Shown here: piece by piece, positions 19,580 to 28,044 of the stretch
How positions within the stretch are numbered: the first letter of the stretch is position 1
Layout of the letters: every line of letters starts with the position of its first letter
Assembly: GCF_001419765.1 (NCBI RefSeq)
Contig: NZ_LIRK01000091.1
Coordinates: forward strand, 1-36,907
Source: Streptomyces torulosus
Lineage (GTDB): Bacteria > Actinomycetota > Actinomycetes > Streptomycetales > Streptomycetaceae
Direction: 5' to 3'
Length of the DNA stretch: 36,907 nt
Program-made: the position numbers and the translations under genes
Notes under the pieces: generated by a model
Seen by the model: the letters and a program-made list of their open reading frames with translations, nothing else
What the model was told of the DNA's origin: nothing
Databases searched by the model: none

Positions 19580-20104
19580 ATGCATACGACACCCGACGGA
19601 CGGCCCATACCGCCCCCGCTCGCCGACGAGCGCACCACGCTGGAGGCGTGGTTGGACTTTCACCGTGCCACTCTCGCCCTGAAGTGTGCGGGCCTCAAGG
19701 ATGAGCAGTTACGGCTTCCGGCGTCACCCTCGTCGATGACGCTGCTGGGACTCGTACAGCACATGGCCGAGGTGGAACGCACCTGGTTCCAGCGTATATT
19801 CGCAGGTCAGGACGTACCGCCTGTCTTCGGGGCGGACAATGTAGACGGCTTCGCGCTCCAGCCGGACCGTGGACTCGACGAGGCGACGGACGCCTGGCAG
19901 GCGGAGATCGCCCGAGGCCGTGGGCTGATGGCCGACGCGTCGATGGACGACTCCGGCCGTCTGCCCGAACAGGCAGCGGGTCACGTCGGCGGTCCGAGTG
20001 TCTCCCTGCGCTGGATCCTGGTGCACATGATCGAGGAGTACGCACGGCACAACGGCCATGCCGATCTCATCCGCGAGCAGATCGACGGAACCACCGGGGC
20101 GTGA
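19580..20104 (+). CDS. DinB/DUF664-family protein
   Basis: A 174-residue protein of the DinB four-helix fold. [19 protein letters not shown] opens the first helix, [19 protein letters not shown] (His61) the second, and [24 protein letters not shown] (His157, His160) gives the other metal ligands. Actinobacterial members of this group are often annotated as mycothiol-dependent transferases, which conjugate a substrate to mycothiol at a divalent metal; the substrate here is unknown. The ATG at 19580 has AAGGGTGGG just before it. Codon 44 is TTA, so translation may depend on bldA. It is an intact gene between two remnants. Confidence 0.85.
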   Translation: MHTTPDGRPIPPPLADERTTLEAWLDFHRATLALKCAGLKDEQLRLPASPSSMTLLGLVQHMAEVERTWFQRIFAGQDVPPVFGADNVDGFALQPDRGLDEATDAWQAEIARGRGLMADASMDDSGRLPEQAAGHVGGPSVSLRWILVHMIEEYARHNGHADLIREQIDGTTGA

Positions 20105-20206
20105 GACGCGCTCGCCCGGCCCCGAGTACAGCGCGAGGACGGGCTCGGATCGCCGTCGTCCTCCAGCGCACGCAACAGTGCCTGATCCGTCAGCCGCCTT
20201 CCCCGC

Positions 20207-20486
20207 TCACCCCTGATGCGTCTGCCGGAAGGCGCCGGGGGTCGCGTCGGTGAGGCGGGGGAAGAACGTGCCGAAGTAGGTGGGTTCGGGGAAGCCGAGG
20301 CGGCGGGCGATGGTCGCCACCGGTTCGTCGGTGTGGGCGAGCAGACGCCTGGCCTCCAGTGCGACACGGCCGTCGATGACGCGTTTCACGGACTGCCCGG
20401 TGGCGGCCGCGCAGGCTCGCGTGAGGGTCTTGACGGTGTAGCCGAGTCGGTGGGCGTGGTCGGCGGCGCGCCGGGTCCTGGCGCTC
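20207..20486 (-). pseudogene. C-terminal fragment of an AraC-family regulator
   Basis: The frame from about 20486 to the stop at 20207 reads TRRAADHAHRLGYTVKTL, then RVALEARRLLAHTDEPVATI, then RRLGFPEPTYFGTFFPRL and PGAFRQTHQG. That is a complete pair of AraC/XylS helix-turn-helix motifs. Upstream of TRRAADHA the frame loses all family features and has no ribosome site, so the N-terminal sensor domain is gone. It might have controlled neighbouring sugar genes, but that cannot be tested from the fragment. Confidence 0.75.
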
Positions 20487-20819
20487 GGCCTCGCGCTGGC
20501 CGCGGCCGGCTGCTTCCTCGTGCCGTGCCGCCCCTGGCGCCCCGCTCCGGACCCGCCGGCCCAGTGAGCCCGGGTATCCGGGCCGCGTCATCGTTTCCTC
20601 GACGGTGATGTGCTCGCGAACTCACCTGCCGTGAAGGGCAGTTGACGTTACTCGTGGGTGACAGGAGCTGTTTGAGCCGATCTGCGACTGCATGCCGCCA
20701 TGGATGTGGAGGATTCGTGACGGACTCGTGTGCGTGTCGGATGCTGGTTCGGGCTCCGGCCCGGGATCCAGCACCACCGACCAGCACACACATTCGTCGA
20801 GCCTGCCACGAGGAGTACC

Positions 20820-21359
20820 ATGAGGAAGTTGCTCCGCCAGGGCATCATCGGCCTCTCGGCCGCCGCCTCGCTCGCGCTGTTACCCACAGCGGCAACCCCC
20901 GCCCAAGCCGCTCCGTCCGCCATCCCGTCCGGGATGACCTGGACCGTGCTCGCCCAGGGCACCGGGAACGGCACCGTCCGAGTGGGGGCGGACTCCGCGA
21001 CCGACCCGTACTACGGCGACACCCCGGCCACCGCCACGCTGCCCGTGCTGTGTCTGCGCGTCACCGGCAGTGGCGTGCCCGCCGGCATCACCCCGGACTT
21101 CTACGCGGGCTGGGCTCGCGGCACCGTCGCCGCCACACCTCCGGTCCAGGGCAAGACACTGACGAGCCTCTCCGTCGCCAACAACCTCTGCGTCCAGTAC
21201 TACGGCACCGGTTGGCGCATGGCCGAGTTCCACGACGGCCGCTACGGCAGCAACCTGGAGTCGAGCGGCGGCTGGTCGTTCTGGGCGCACGGGTACCTGC
21301 CCGCGAACACGCGCTTCTGGGCCACCATCAACGACCAGCCCGCCAACCCCTGGAACTGA
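20820..21359 (+). CDS. Small secreted protein of unknown function
   Basis: A 179-residue protein with a clear Sec signal peptide (MRKLLRQGIIGLSAAASLAL, cleavage near AQA-APSA, residue 31). The mature part has two Cys and many aromatics (DPYYGDTPATA, TPDFYAGWARG, WSFWAHGYLPANTRFW) and ends NPWN. I do not recognise a named domain; the composition suggests a compact secreted beta protein. GAGGAG precedes the ATG by five bases. Codon 21 is TTA, within the signal peptide, so secretion may be tied to development. A strong terminator follows at 52 bases. Confidence 0.85.
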   Translation: MRKLLRQGIIGLSAAASLALLPTAATPAQAAPSAIPSGMTWTVLAQGTGNGTVRVGADSATDPYYGDTPATATLPVLCLRVTGSGVPAGITPDFYAGWARGTVAATPPVQGKTLTSLSVANNLCVQYYGTGWRMAEFHDGRYGSNLESSGGWSFWAHGYLPANTRFWATINDQPANPWN

Positions 21360-21410
21360 GCAACCGCCGCCCTCCCGGCCCCGCCGGTCCGCAGGTCTGA
21401 CCGCACCGTG

Positions 21411-21439
21411 CGGGAAGGCGTCGTCGCGACGCCTTCCCG
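21411..21439. terminator. 13 bp stem, 3-base loop bidirectional terminator
   Basis: The arms at 21411-21423 and 21427-21439 are perfect complements with a TCG loop. It lies between the convergent secreted-protein and YihY genes and could serve both. Confidence 0.75.
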
Positions 21440-21516
21440 TACGACAGCGGGTCGGTGAGCGCGGCCCGCGCCGTCGGCTCTCCCGACGATGATCCGCGCG
21501 GAACGGGCCCCGTGGG

Positions 21517-22482
21517 TCACGGACCCGGGCCCGGGTCCGGGTGCACGGCCTCGGTGATGCCGGCCCGGGCCGCTTCGAGTTGCGCGGCGAACGCGATGCC
21601 CAGGAACAGTGCCACGCCCGTCACGTTGGCCCACAGCAGCAGGGCGACGAACGCCGTCAGCGGCCCGTACACGGCGCCGAACGAACCGCTCTCGGCGACA
21701 TACAGCGCCAGCAGCCAGGTGGCCGTGACCCACAGGACCAGGTGGACCGCCGAGCCGAACGCGAGCCAGGTGTAGCCCGGCTGGTCCCTGCGCGGGGCCC
21801 AGCGGAAGATCACCGCCGACGCGACCCAGGCGAGTGCCACGCCCAGCGGCACTTCGAGGGGCCGCCACCGATCGAGCCAGTCCTCGGACCAGCCGAGGGC
21901 CTCCACCACCGCGTTCCCCACGGCTTCCCCGGCGACGAGGACGAGGAAGCCGAGGACCATCGGCATGCCCGCCGCGAGGGCGAGCAGCAGGGCCCGCCCG
22001 TACTTGGAGAGGAACGGGCGGTCCCGTTCGATGCCGTAGATGCGGTTGGCGCCTCGTTCCACCTGCCCCATCGCCGAGGCGAGGTTGAGCACCGCGAAGG
22101 CGAGGCCCAGCCACATGGCGACGGCGTTCCACACGCCGGAGCCGGCGCTGCGGGCGGTGGCGTCGAGGGCGTCCTCGACGAGCTTCGCGCTGGCGCCCGG
22201 GACGATCCGGCCCAGGGTGAGTTCGATGATCCGCCCGACGCTCTCGGTGTGCACCGTGGTGGCCACGCCGACCAGCGCGATGGTGAACGGCACCAGGCCG
22301 AGGACCACTTGGAAGGCGAGCGAGCGGGCGTTGGTGAACCCGTCGGCGTAGCGGAAGCGGGCGAAGGCGTCGAGGAGGAGCCGACGGCCTCCGTAGTGAC
22401 GCAGCGCGGTGAGCGCCTCGTCCCCGGACAGCTCCTCCCCGATCATGTCCCGGGTCTGCGGGACGTGCACGACGGTCCCCAT
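21517..22482 (-). CDS. YihY/virulence factor BrkB family membrane protein
   Basis: A 321-residue inner-membrane protein with the YihY/BrkB pattern: a cytoplasmic N-terminus (RFRYADGFTNARSLAFQVVLGLVPF) and about six transmembrane helices, including IALVGVATTV, GVWNAVAMWLGLAFAVL, LLLALAAGMPMVLGFLVLV, VALAWVASAVIF, VHLVLWVTATWLLALYV and LTAFVALLLWANVTGVALFLG. The ATG at 22482 is preceded by AGGAGGAG; a GTG ten codons upstream lacks such a site. The molecular function of the family is unresolved; older annotation as ribonuclease BN is not supported. It ends in a Pro/Gly-rich tail (HPDPGPGP). Confidence 0.9.
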   Translation of the reverse strand: MGTVVHVPQTRDMIGEELSGDEALTALRHYGGRRLLLDAFARFRYADGFTNARSLAFQVVLGLVPFTIALVGVATTVHTESVGRIIELTLGRIVPGASAKLVEDALDATARSAGSGVWNAVAMWLGLAFAVLNLASAMGQVERGANRIYGIERDRPFLSKYGRALLLALAAGMPMVLGFLVLVAGEAVGNAVVEALGWSEDWLDRWRPLEVPLGVALAWVASAVIFRWAPRRDQPGYTWLAFGSAVHLVLWVTATWLLALYVAESGSFGAVYGPLTAFVALLLWANVTGVALFLGIAFAAQLEAARAGITEAVHPDPGPGP

Positions 22483-22588
22483 CGCGAACGGCTCCTCCTG
22501 TCTCGTTGTCACGGCCGGACGAGAAGACGTGATCTTGCCGCCGGGAGAAACCGTACAACCGGAGGGGCGCCGCGGTCCCCGTGCCGGG

Positions 22589-23212
22589 TCAGCGGGGGCG
22601 TGATCCGCTCGCCAGCTCCATGTGGAAGACGTAGGCGATCAGCTGCTGCATTGTGGCGAAGGTGCGCAGGAACGCGCCGGCGCCTATCTGGAGCGGCCGT
22701 ACTCCGGGGTTCTGGAGCACCCGGTAGGTCCAGTTGGAGATGGTTCCCCAGTTCTGCTGCAGGTCGACGTTCTCCTCGCCCATCTGGGCGCCGCCGGTTC
22801 CGTGGGACCTGATGTTGGTCCTGATGTTGTCGAAGACGCGGCCGAAGCGAGCGGCTTCGGACGTGGCCTGGATGATCATGACGAGCGCGTGGCTCAGGAC
22901 CGACCTGCCGTTCTGGGTCAGCAGATGCGTACTGGCCCTGCCCAACTGCTGAAGGGCGTTGTCGAGTCGGGGACCGTTGATCTGGAGGTTCCGGCGGCTG
23001 CCCTGGTCGCCCGCCCCGTCGGAGAAGTCGGTGTAACTGCCGTTCCACGGGAGTGCTGTGGAGTTGACGCGCAGCAGCTCGTTGAACCTGGCGCGGCGGG
23101 ACTCGTTGAAGGCGTAGTGGCCGCCGCCCGGGCCCGCCTGGTAGAAGCCCGCCAGGTACAGGTCGTTGGTCCAGAAGTACAGGGCACCCACGTAGGTGCC
23201 GTACCGGCGCAC
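22589..23212 (-). CDS. Ribosome-inactivating protein (rRNA N-glycosylase), N-terminally truncated
   Basis: A 207-residue frame with the RIP A-chain signature. TNDLYLAGFY is followed by Tyr33 (GGHYAFNES), Tyr60 (NGSYTDFS), the catalytic pair Glu119 and Arg122 (IIQATSEAARF) and Trp155 (LQQNWGTISN), matching the five active-site residues of ricin A. The family removes one adenine from the sarcin-ricin loop of 23S/28S rRNA. RIPs usually run about 250 residues; the first 60 or so, including the N-terminal strand and helix, are absent. Upstream of the GTG at 23212 the frame continues GLTFRVAGVRRY but meets a TAG 16 codons back, and no signal peptide or strong ribosome site is present. It may be a pseudogene or a minimal form. 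Confidence 0.8.
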   Translation of the reverse strand: MRRYGTYVGALYFWTNDLYLAGFYQAGPGGGHYAFNESRRARFNELLRVNSTALPWNGSYTDFSDGAGDQGSRRNLQINGPRLDNALQQLGRASTHLLTQNGRSVLSHALVMIIQATSEAARFGRVFDNIRTNIRSHGTGGAQMGEENVDLQQNWGTISNWTYRVLQNPGVRPLQIGAGAFLRTFATMQQLIAYVFHMELASGSRPR

Positions 23213-23354
23213 ACCGGCGACGCGGAAGGTGAGCCCCTGGCGGGGCGGGTCTCCCCGACGCTACGTCCGGGCGCCCCGCCGGAATGGACTGCGGGCGCCC
23301 CGGCCCTGACCCGACAGCGCACACTCTCCCGGGTCCTCGGCGCAGACGCCGCGG

Positions 23355-24119
23355 TCAGTGGGACGCGCCGAGAAAGGCGGTGACCTCGTCGGCGAACCGC
23401 ACGGGCGCGTCGTGGTGGACGACGTGACCGGCGGGCAGCTCGGCGAGACGGACTCCGCCGGCGCGGCGGGCTGCCATGTCGGCGGCGTGCTCGGCCGCCA
23501 GTTCGTCGCTGCGCGTTCCACGGATCAGCAGCGTGGGGCAGGACACCGCCGTCCAGTCCTCCCAGTGGTCGCCGTTGAGGGCCTTCTGGGAGGCCACGGT
23601 GTCGGCGGTGTCGAAGGAGAACCCCCAGCCCCGCTCCGTCCGCCGGAAGGAACACTCCAGATAGGGGGCCGCCGTGCCCAGAGCGTCCACCAGCGCTTCC
23701 CTGGACGGCATGACGTCGGGAAGACGGGTGGTGAACGACCAGTCGCAGTCGACGACCGCACCGATGTCCTCGACGATCAGCGCGCTCACCTTGTCCGGGT
23801 GCCGGGCCGCGAACTGGTAGGCGTTCACTCCTCCGAGGGAGTGACCGAGCACCGCCACGGGTCCGACTGCCAGCTGCCGGTGGAAGGCGGCCAGGTCGGC
23901 CACGTACTCGTCCCGCTCGTAGGTGCGGGCACGGTCGGAGTCTCCGTGCCCGCGTTGATCGAGGGCGATCACTCTCCACCGTGGCGTCAGTGCCGCGGCC
24001 AGGGGCGCGAACGCCGAGGCTTCGTTGTAATGCCCGTGCAGGGCGAGAAGCGGCGCTCCCGGACCCTCGAAGTCCAGATACGACAGCTTCCGCCCACCCA
24101 CCATGAAGAACTCGCGCAT
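23355..24119 (-). CDS. Alpha/beta hydrolase
   Basis: A 254-residue cytosolic hydrolase. HGHYNEASAF holds the oxyanion-loop HG, ALDQRGHGDSD and the nucleophile elbow GHSLGG follow, a helical lid comes next (about 135-195), and the acid and base fit LLIRGTRSDEL and LPAGHVVHHD. The sequence resembles small esterase/RutD-like enzymes; the substrate is unknown. The start MREFFMVGG at 24119 begins the family sequence but lacks a ribosome site, so leaderless translation is possible; earlier in-frame starts give an implausible basic extension. It is divergent from the kinase-fold gene with 137 bases between them. Between its end and the RIP gene are two copies of the palindrome GGGCGCCC (near 23268 and 23293) that may terminate it. 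Confidence 0.85.
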   Translation of the reverse strand: MREFFMVGGRKLSYLDFEGPGAPLLALHGHYNEASAFAPLAAALTPRWRVIALDQRGHGDSDRARTYERDEYVADLAAFHRQLAVGPVAVLGHSLGGVNAYQFAARHPDKVSALIVEDIGAVVDCDWSFTTRLPDVMPSREALVDALGTAAPYLECSFRRTERGWGFSFDTADTVASQKALNGDHWEDWTAVSCPTLLIRGTRSDELAAEHAADMAARRAGGVRLAELPAGHVVHHDAPVRFADEVTAFLGASH

Positions 24120-24256
24120 GGTGCGGATGGTAGGAGACGGCACCGACAAGTCATGGCTGACCAGAGGCGCCTCGGCCCCCTTCGCGGCGGCGCGGCGCAC
24201 GCGGCGCCCTGGCATGATCGGCCGCGCAGGTCTCGATGTCGGGGAGGGAGTCACCG

Positions 24257-25339
24257 GTGGACGTGACCGACCCAGCGCACGCCGCGCGCGTGTCCGCGTA
24301 CGCGGCCGTGGGAACGCGGCTGTCCCTGTTCAGCGACCGTCGGCTGCGGGACGCGGTGGCCGCCGCGCCGAGTCTCGGGTCCGGAATCGGCGGCAGGTCG
24401 GCGGAGATGGAGGTCGAGGGGAGACGAGTCTTCGTCAAGCTGGTCCCGCTGACGGACATCGAATTACTGCCGGAGCACGTGAGGTCGACCGCGAACGTGT
24501 TCGAGCTTCCGCTCTTCTACCAGTACGGGCTGGGGTCGGCGGGTTTCGGCGCCTGGCGTGAGCTGGCCGCGCACCTCATGACGACGGGCTGGGCCCTGAC
24601 GAACGCGTACGGGGGTTTCCCGCTGCTGTATCACTGGCGGGTTCTGCCGGACGGTCCCCCCGTCGGCTTCGTCGACGCGTTCGGCGGGGTCGAGGGGGCC
24701 GTGGCGCACTGGGAGGGTCCGCCGGCCGTGCGCCGTCGGCTGGAGGCCATCGGAAGGTGCACGTTCAGTCTGATGCTCTTCCTGGAGCATGTGCCCCAGA
24801 CGCTCGCCGAGTGGCTCGGCGATCCGCGGGGCGCCGCACTGCCGGGGCCGGGAGGCGAGTCGCCCTACCGCTGGGTCGAGAACGCCGTGCGGCGGGGGAC
24901 GGAGTTCATGAGCGCGCGCGGGATGGTCCACTTCGACGCGCACTTCCGCAATCTGCTCACCGACGGCCGACAGGTGTACTTCGCCGACTTCGGACTCGCG
25001 TCGAGCCGCGACTTCGAACTCTCGCCCGAGGAGCGTGAGTTCCTCGCGGCTCACCTCGTGTACGACCGCTCCTACGCGCCGACCCACCTGCTGCGCCACC
25101 ACCTGCCGGACGATGTGCGGGGAGGCAGCGACCACACGGCCTTCCTGCGGGCATGGGTGCAGGGCCGTCGCCCCGCCGCCGTCCCGGCCGACATCGGTGC
25201 GGTCCTCGACCGTCATGCTCCGCACGCACTCGTCCTGGACGATTTCCATCACCGCCTGTTGACCGGGAGCATGCGAACTCCCTTTCCTGCGGCTGAGGTT
25301 GAGCGGGCGCTCGTCGGCTCGTCGGGGTCAGGTGAGTGA
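24257..25339 (+). CDS. Kinase-fold protein (Ser/Thr- or APH-like)
   Basis: A 360-residue cytosolic protein with protein-kinase-like landmarks: a beta-3 Lys (RVFVKLVPL, Lys61), a candidate helix-C Glu (GAWRELAAHL, Glu102), the catalytic loop HFDAHFRNLL (His225, Asp227, Asn232) and a DFG (YFADFGLASS, Asp244). The glycine-rich loop is poorly preserved and subdomains beyond DFG are unlike Hanks kinases, so it may phosphorylate a small molecule or act as a divergent protein kinase. The GTG at 24257 is chosen because GGGGAGGGAG precedes it by six bases. Codon 70 is TTA, a bldA dependence marker. It diverges from the alpha/beta hydrolase gene. Confidence 0.8.
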   Translation: MDVTDPAHAARVSAYAAVGTRLSLFSDRRLRDAVAAAPSLGSGIGGRSAEMEVEGRRVFVKLVPLTDIELLPEHVRSTANVFELPLFYQYGLGSAGFGAWRELAAHLMTTGWALTNAYGGFPLLYHWRVLPDGPPVGFVDAFGGVEGAVAHWEGPPAVRRRLEAIGRCTFSLMLFLEHVPQTLAEWLGDPRGAALPGPGGESPYRWVENAVRRGTEFMSARGMVHFDAHFRNLLTDGRQVYFADFGLASSRDFELSPEEREFLAAHLVYDRSYAPTHLLRHHLPDDVRGGSDHTAFLRAWVQGRRPAAVPADIGAVLDRHAPHALVLDDFHHRLLTGSMRTPFPAAEVERALVGSSGSGE

Positions 25340-25517
25340 AACCCGGCCCCGGTCACGCGCCGAAGCCACCGATCGAGGCGCGCGCTCCGCCGCGGCCTGC
25401 CCGCCGCGCGGCAGGGGGCAGCCGCTTCAGGGGTGACGCCCGCCGAAGCGGAGCGGGCCCCCTCGCTTCCGGGGGCCGGGGGCGTTCCGTCCGTGCGATG
25501 TGGCACGATCGGCTCGC

Positions 25518-26933
25518 ATGTCGTCTCTCTCACCATCGCCCTCAACGGCCTTGCGCCGTCTGCTGGTTGTTCTTCTCCTCCTGTCCGTGACGGCCGGTGC
25601 CACGGCGGCCGGAGCCGTCGCGGAGCCCGAAGCCGTCGCGGAGCCCGGGGGCGAGGCCGGGCGCCCGGTGGCGGCGACCCCCGATCGCCCGCGCTACGAC
25701 GTGACCCTGCGCGGCGACGCCGACGGCTCCCACTGGAAGGGCCGGCAGCGGGTGTCGTTCCGCAACGCCGCCGAACGGCCGCTGCGTGAGGTGTACGTGC
25801 GGCTGTGGGGCAACGGCGCGGACGGGTGCGGCAAGCCGGGCAGACCGTCGCGTGTCGCAGTGACCAAGGTGCGCGGCGGCACTCCGGGCCGGCTCACCGT
25901 GAACTGCACGGCACTGCGCATCACTCTGCCGAAGCCGCTGACACGCGGGAAGCGGGCGAGCATCGCCTTCGACGTGTCCCTCACGGTGCCGGGGCGCAAC
26001 GCCCGCTTCGGCCGTGAGGGCGCGTTCCGCTTCCTGGGCAACGCCCTGCCCGTCCTCGCCGTGCACGACGCGAAGGGGTGGCACCTCGACCCCCATGTGC
26101 CGATCGGCGAGAGCTACTACAGCCTGGCCGGTGACTTCCAGGTCCGCCTCGACCACCCGTCGGCCCTCAAGGTCCCCGCGACCGGCCGGACTTGGACCAG
26201 GGCCGGGGACCCCGGACGCACCGTCACCCACAGCGTCGCGCACCGGGTACGGGACTTCGCGTGGGCGTCCGGCCCGTTCCGGACGGCGACCGAGACGTCC
26301 GCCGGTGGCGTGCGCGTGAAGTCGTACTGGGCTCCGAACACGCCCGCCGCGGGGGTCCGCCTGACCCGTGAGGAAGGCGTCCGCGCCGTCGACCGGTTCA
26401 GCGAGGAGTTCGGCCGCTATCCGTACGGCGAGATCGACCTCGTGATGACCAAGGAGTTCGGCGGCGGAATGGAGTATCCCGGCCTCGTCCTCCTCGGCAC
26501 CGAGAAGGAGGGCAGCGCCGTCGTCCACGAGGTGGCGCACCAGTGGTGGTACGGCATCGTCGGCAACGACGAGTACAGCGCGCCCTGGCTCGACGAGAGC
26601 TTCGCGCAGTACGCCAACGCGCGCTTCTACGGCTGGGACACCCGCGGATGCTGGTCCGACATCGAGTGGCCGGACGAGCGCACCGCGCTCACCGACTCGA
26701 TGGCCCGGTGGGCCGAGCGCCGGGATCAGTACCATCTCGTCTACTCGGCCGGCTCCTGCGCGCTCGCGGACCTGGAGCGCGCCATCGGTGCCCCGGCCAT
26801 GGCACGGCTCCTCAAGGGCTATGCGCGGGACCACTGGTTCGGGGTCTCCACGACCGCCGCGTTCAAGAAGGCCGCCCGCTCGGTCACCGGCAAGGATCTC
26901 GGGCCCTTCTGGAAGCAGCACCGCATCCGCTGA
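25518..26933 (+). CDS. Secreted M1-family metallopeptidase
   Basis: A 471-residue exported peptidase. The signal peptide (ALRRLLVVLLLLSVTAGAT) is followed by a short repeated spacer (AVAEPEAVAEP). An N-terminal beta domain (about 58-255) leads to the catalytic domain with GGGMEYPG (317-322, the substrate-binding GxMEN-type loop) and the zinc site HEVAH at 337-341 with the third ligand Glu360 (WLDESFAQY). At 471 residues it lacks the long C-terminal domain of full aminopeptidase N and resembles compact actinobacterial M1 proteins. Neither ATG 25518 nor GTG 25500 has a ribosome site; ATG gives a better signal peptide. The 178 bases upstream show nothing else. Confidence 0.9.
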   Translation: MSSLSPSPSTALRRLLVVLLLLSVTAGATAAGAVAEPEAVAEPGGEAGRPVAATPDRPRYDVTLRGDADGSHWKGRQRVSFRNAAERPLREVYVRLWGNGADGCGKPGRPSRVAVTKVRGGTPGRLTVNCTALRITLPKPLTRGKRASIAFDVSLTVPGRNARFGREGAFRFLGNALPVLAVHDAKGWHLDPHVPIGESYYSLAGDFQVRLDHPSALKVPATGRTWTRAGDPGRTVTHSVAHRVRDFAWASGPFRTATETSAGGVRVKSYWAPNTPAAGVRLTREEGVRAVDRFSEEFGRYPYGEIDLVMTKEFGGGMEYPGLVLLGTEKEGSAVVHEVAHQWWYGIVGNDEYSAPWLDESFAQYANARFYGWDTRGCWSDIEWPDERTALTDSMARWAERRDQYHLVYSAGSCALADLERAIGAPAMARLLKGYARDHWFGVSTTAAFKKAARSVTGKDLGPFWKQHRIR

Positions 26934-26938
26934 CACCA

Positions 26939-26982
26939 CCGGTCCGGCGCGGCGGCCGTGGCCGGCTGCCGCGCCGGACCGG
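26939..26982. terminator. 15 bp perfect-stem bidirectional terminator
   Basis: The arms at 26939-26953 and 26968-26982 are perfect complements around a 14-base loop, between the convergent M1 peptidase and small secreted-protein genes. Confidence 0.75.
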
Positions 26983-27012
26983 GATGGGCCCCTGCGGCGC
27001 GGCAGCCTGGTG

Positions 27013-27393
27013 TCACGAGGGGTAGCAGTCGCGCACCGGGTCCGTCTCGCTGTAGATGGCGGTGTCCTTCATCCAGCCGTACGCGCCGTTGTCGGCGACG
27101 GTCCTGAGCCAGCGCGTCGGGTGCGGCCCGCCCACCCACGCCTGGTCGTCCAGCTTGCAGTAGAACCAGCTCGGGTTGGAGAACATCGTGCCGACGACCT
27201 GGTTGGGGTCGGGGTACAGGCGGCTGTTGCCGATCGATCCGTACACCGGGGCGCCGGAGACGTTCTGGCACCAGTACCGGTTGCCGTCCTCGTGTCGCCA
27301 GCAGTTGGACGCGGCGGACGCGGACGGCGCCACGACGGTCGTGCCGATCGCCGCGGCCAGGCCGGCGGTGGCGACAAGCCAACGAAACCTCAT
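27013..27393 (-). CDS. Small secreted Cys-containing protein
   Basis: A 126-residue protein with a signal peptide (MRFRWLVATAGLAAAIGTTV, cleavage near ASA-ASNC). The mature part has four Cys (NCWRHEDG, YWCQNVSG, FYCKLDDQ, VRDCYPS), likely in two disulfides, and many Trp/Tyr. GAPVYGSIGNSRLYPDPN and WLRTVADNGAYGWMKD give it an SH3-like look seen in small secreted Streptomyces proteins; this is a guess from pattern. The ATG at 27393 has AAGGAA eight bases upstream. Function unknown. Confidence 0.8.
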   Translation of the reverse strand: MRFRWLVATAGLAAAIGTTVVAPSASAASNCWRHEDGNRYWCQNVSGAPVYGSIGNSRLYPDPNQVVGTMFSNPSWFYCKLDDQAWVGGPHPTRWLRTVADNGAYGWMKDTAIYSETDPVRDCYPS

Positions 27394-28044
27394 ACGAACG
27401 TTCCTTTCCCTGTCAGGGCATGTCTCAGCGGGGCCGACCGCTGGGTGGCCCCCGGTCCCCTGCCGGGTGTGCCCTCTCGCTTCGGTCCGGTCCCGCACCG
27501 AAGCCTGCCGACCCGCAGGTCCCTTGCGCGCCCCCTTTCGGCCAGGACCGAAACCCGGAGGTAGGCGCCGCCTGCGACCGGGGGGCGCCGCTGCACCGAT
27601 CATGCGCATTTTCCTCACCGCTGGTCTCCTGACAAACGGGGTGCCGCTGTACGACCCTGGGGGGACCGCCGTGCCGACCGGGCTGACCACCGGACGCGCG
27701 GGCGGTCGCAGCAGTTGATCGAGGGGGACGACGGGATGAAGACACGCCTGCTCTCCGGCGTGAACCGTGTGCCGGACCGGGGCGAGGACTGCCGGGCGGA
27801 CGGAATCGGGAACGACCGCCCGCCCGAGTGACGGCCGCGCCCGGGCCGACCGCCACCGGACCACACCACGCGGAGCACCCGCTCCCGGAGGTCCGCCACC
27901 ACGGCCCGTCGCCGCGCCCGCCCTGCGGGCGTGTCACCGCTGCCCGCGGTCTCCCTTTCGCACGGGGCCGGGCAGCCCACCTCCTCGAGGACACACCTGA
28001 CTTCTCGTGTGTCCCGGCGCCGACCATCACACCGGGGAAACAAG
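27394..28044. other. 650-base intergenic region with several dyads
   Basis: No convincing gene. It contains GCTTCGGT-N10-ACCGAAGC (27479-27504), TTTCGG-N6-CCGAAA (27536-27553) and GGACACAC-N10-GTGTGTCC (27989-28014). A 31-codon frame from ATG 27736 has a GAGGGGGA ribosome site but no family features. The dyads may be control sites for the two divergent genes on either side. Confidence 0.45.
27989..28014. promoter_or_regulatory. Dyad before the winged-helix regulator
   Basis: GGACACAC and GTGTGTCC are perfect 8 bp arms with a 10-base spacer, ending 30 bases before the GTG of the regulator gene. The place fits an autoregulatory operator; the spacing would also allow a small RNA hairpin. Confidence 0.4.

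Noticed and set aside
20190..20591. A 133-codon minus-strand frame over the AraC fragment
   Set aside because: It is in a different frame from the helix-turn-helix sequence and has the composition of a shadow frame.
23260..23305. Two GGGCGCCC palindromes as a possible operator pair
   Set aside because: More simply read as a GC-rich terminator-like region after the alpha/beta hydrolase gene; chance is likely in this base composition.
27736..27831. A 31-codon frame MKTRLLSGVNRVPDRGEDC with a fair ribosome site
   Set aside because: Too short to judge, no family match I know, and it sits in a dyad-rich intergenic region; kept only as a note.
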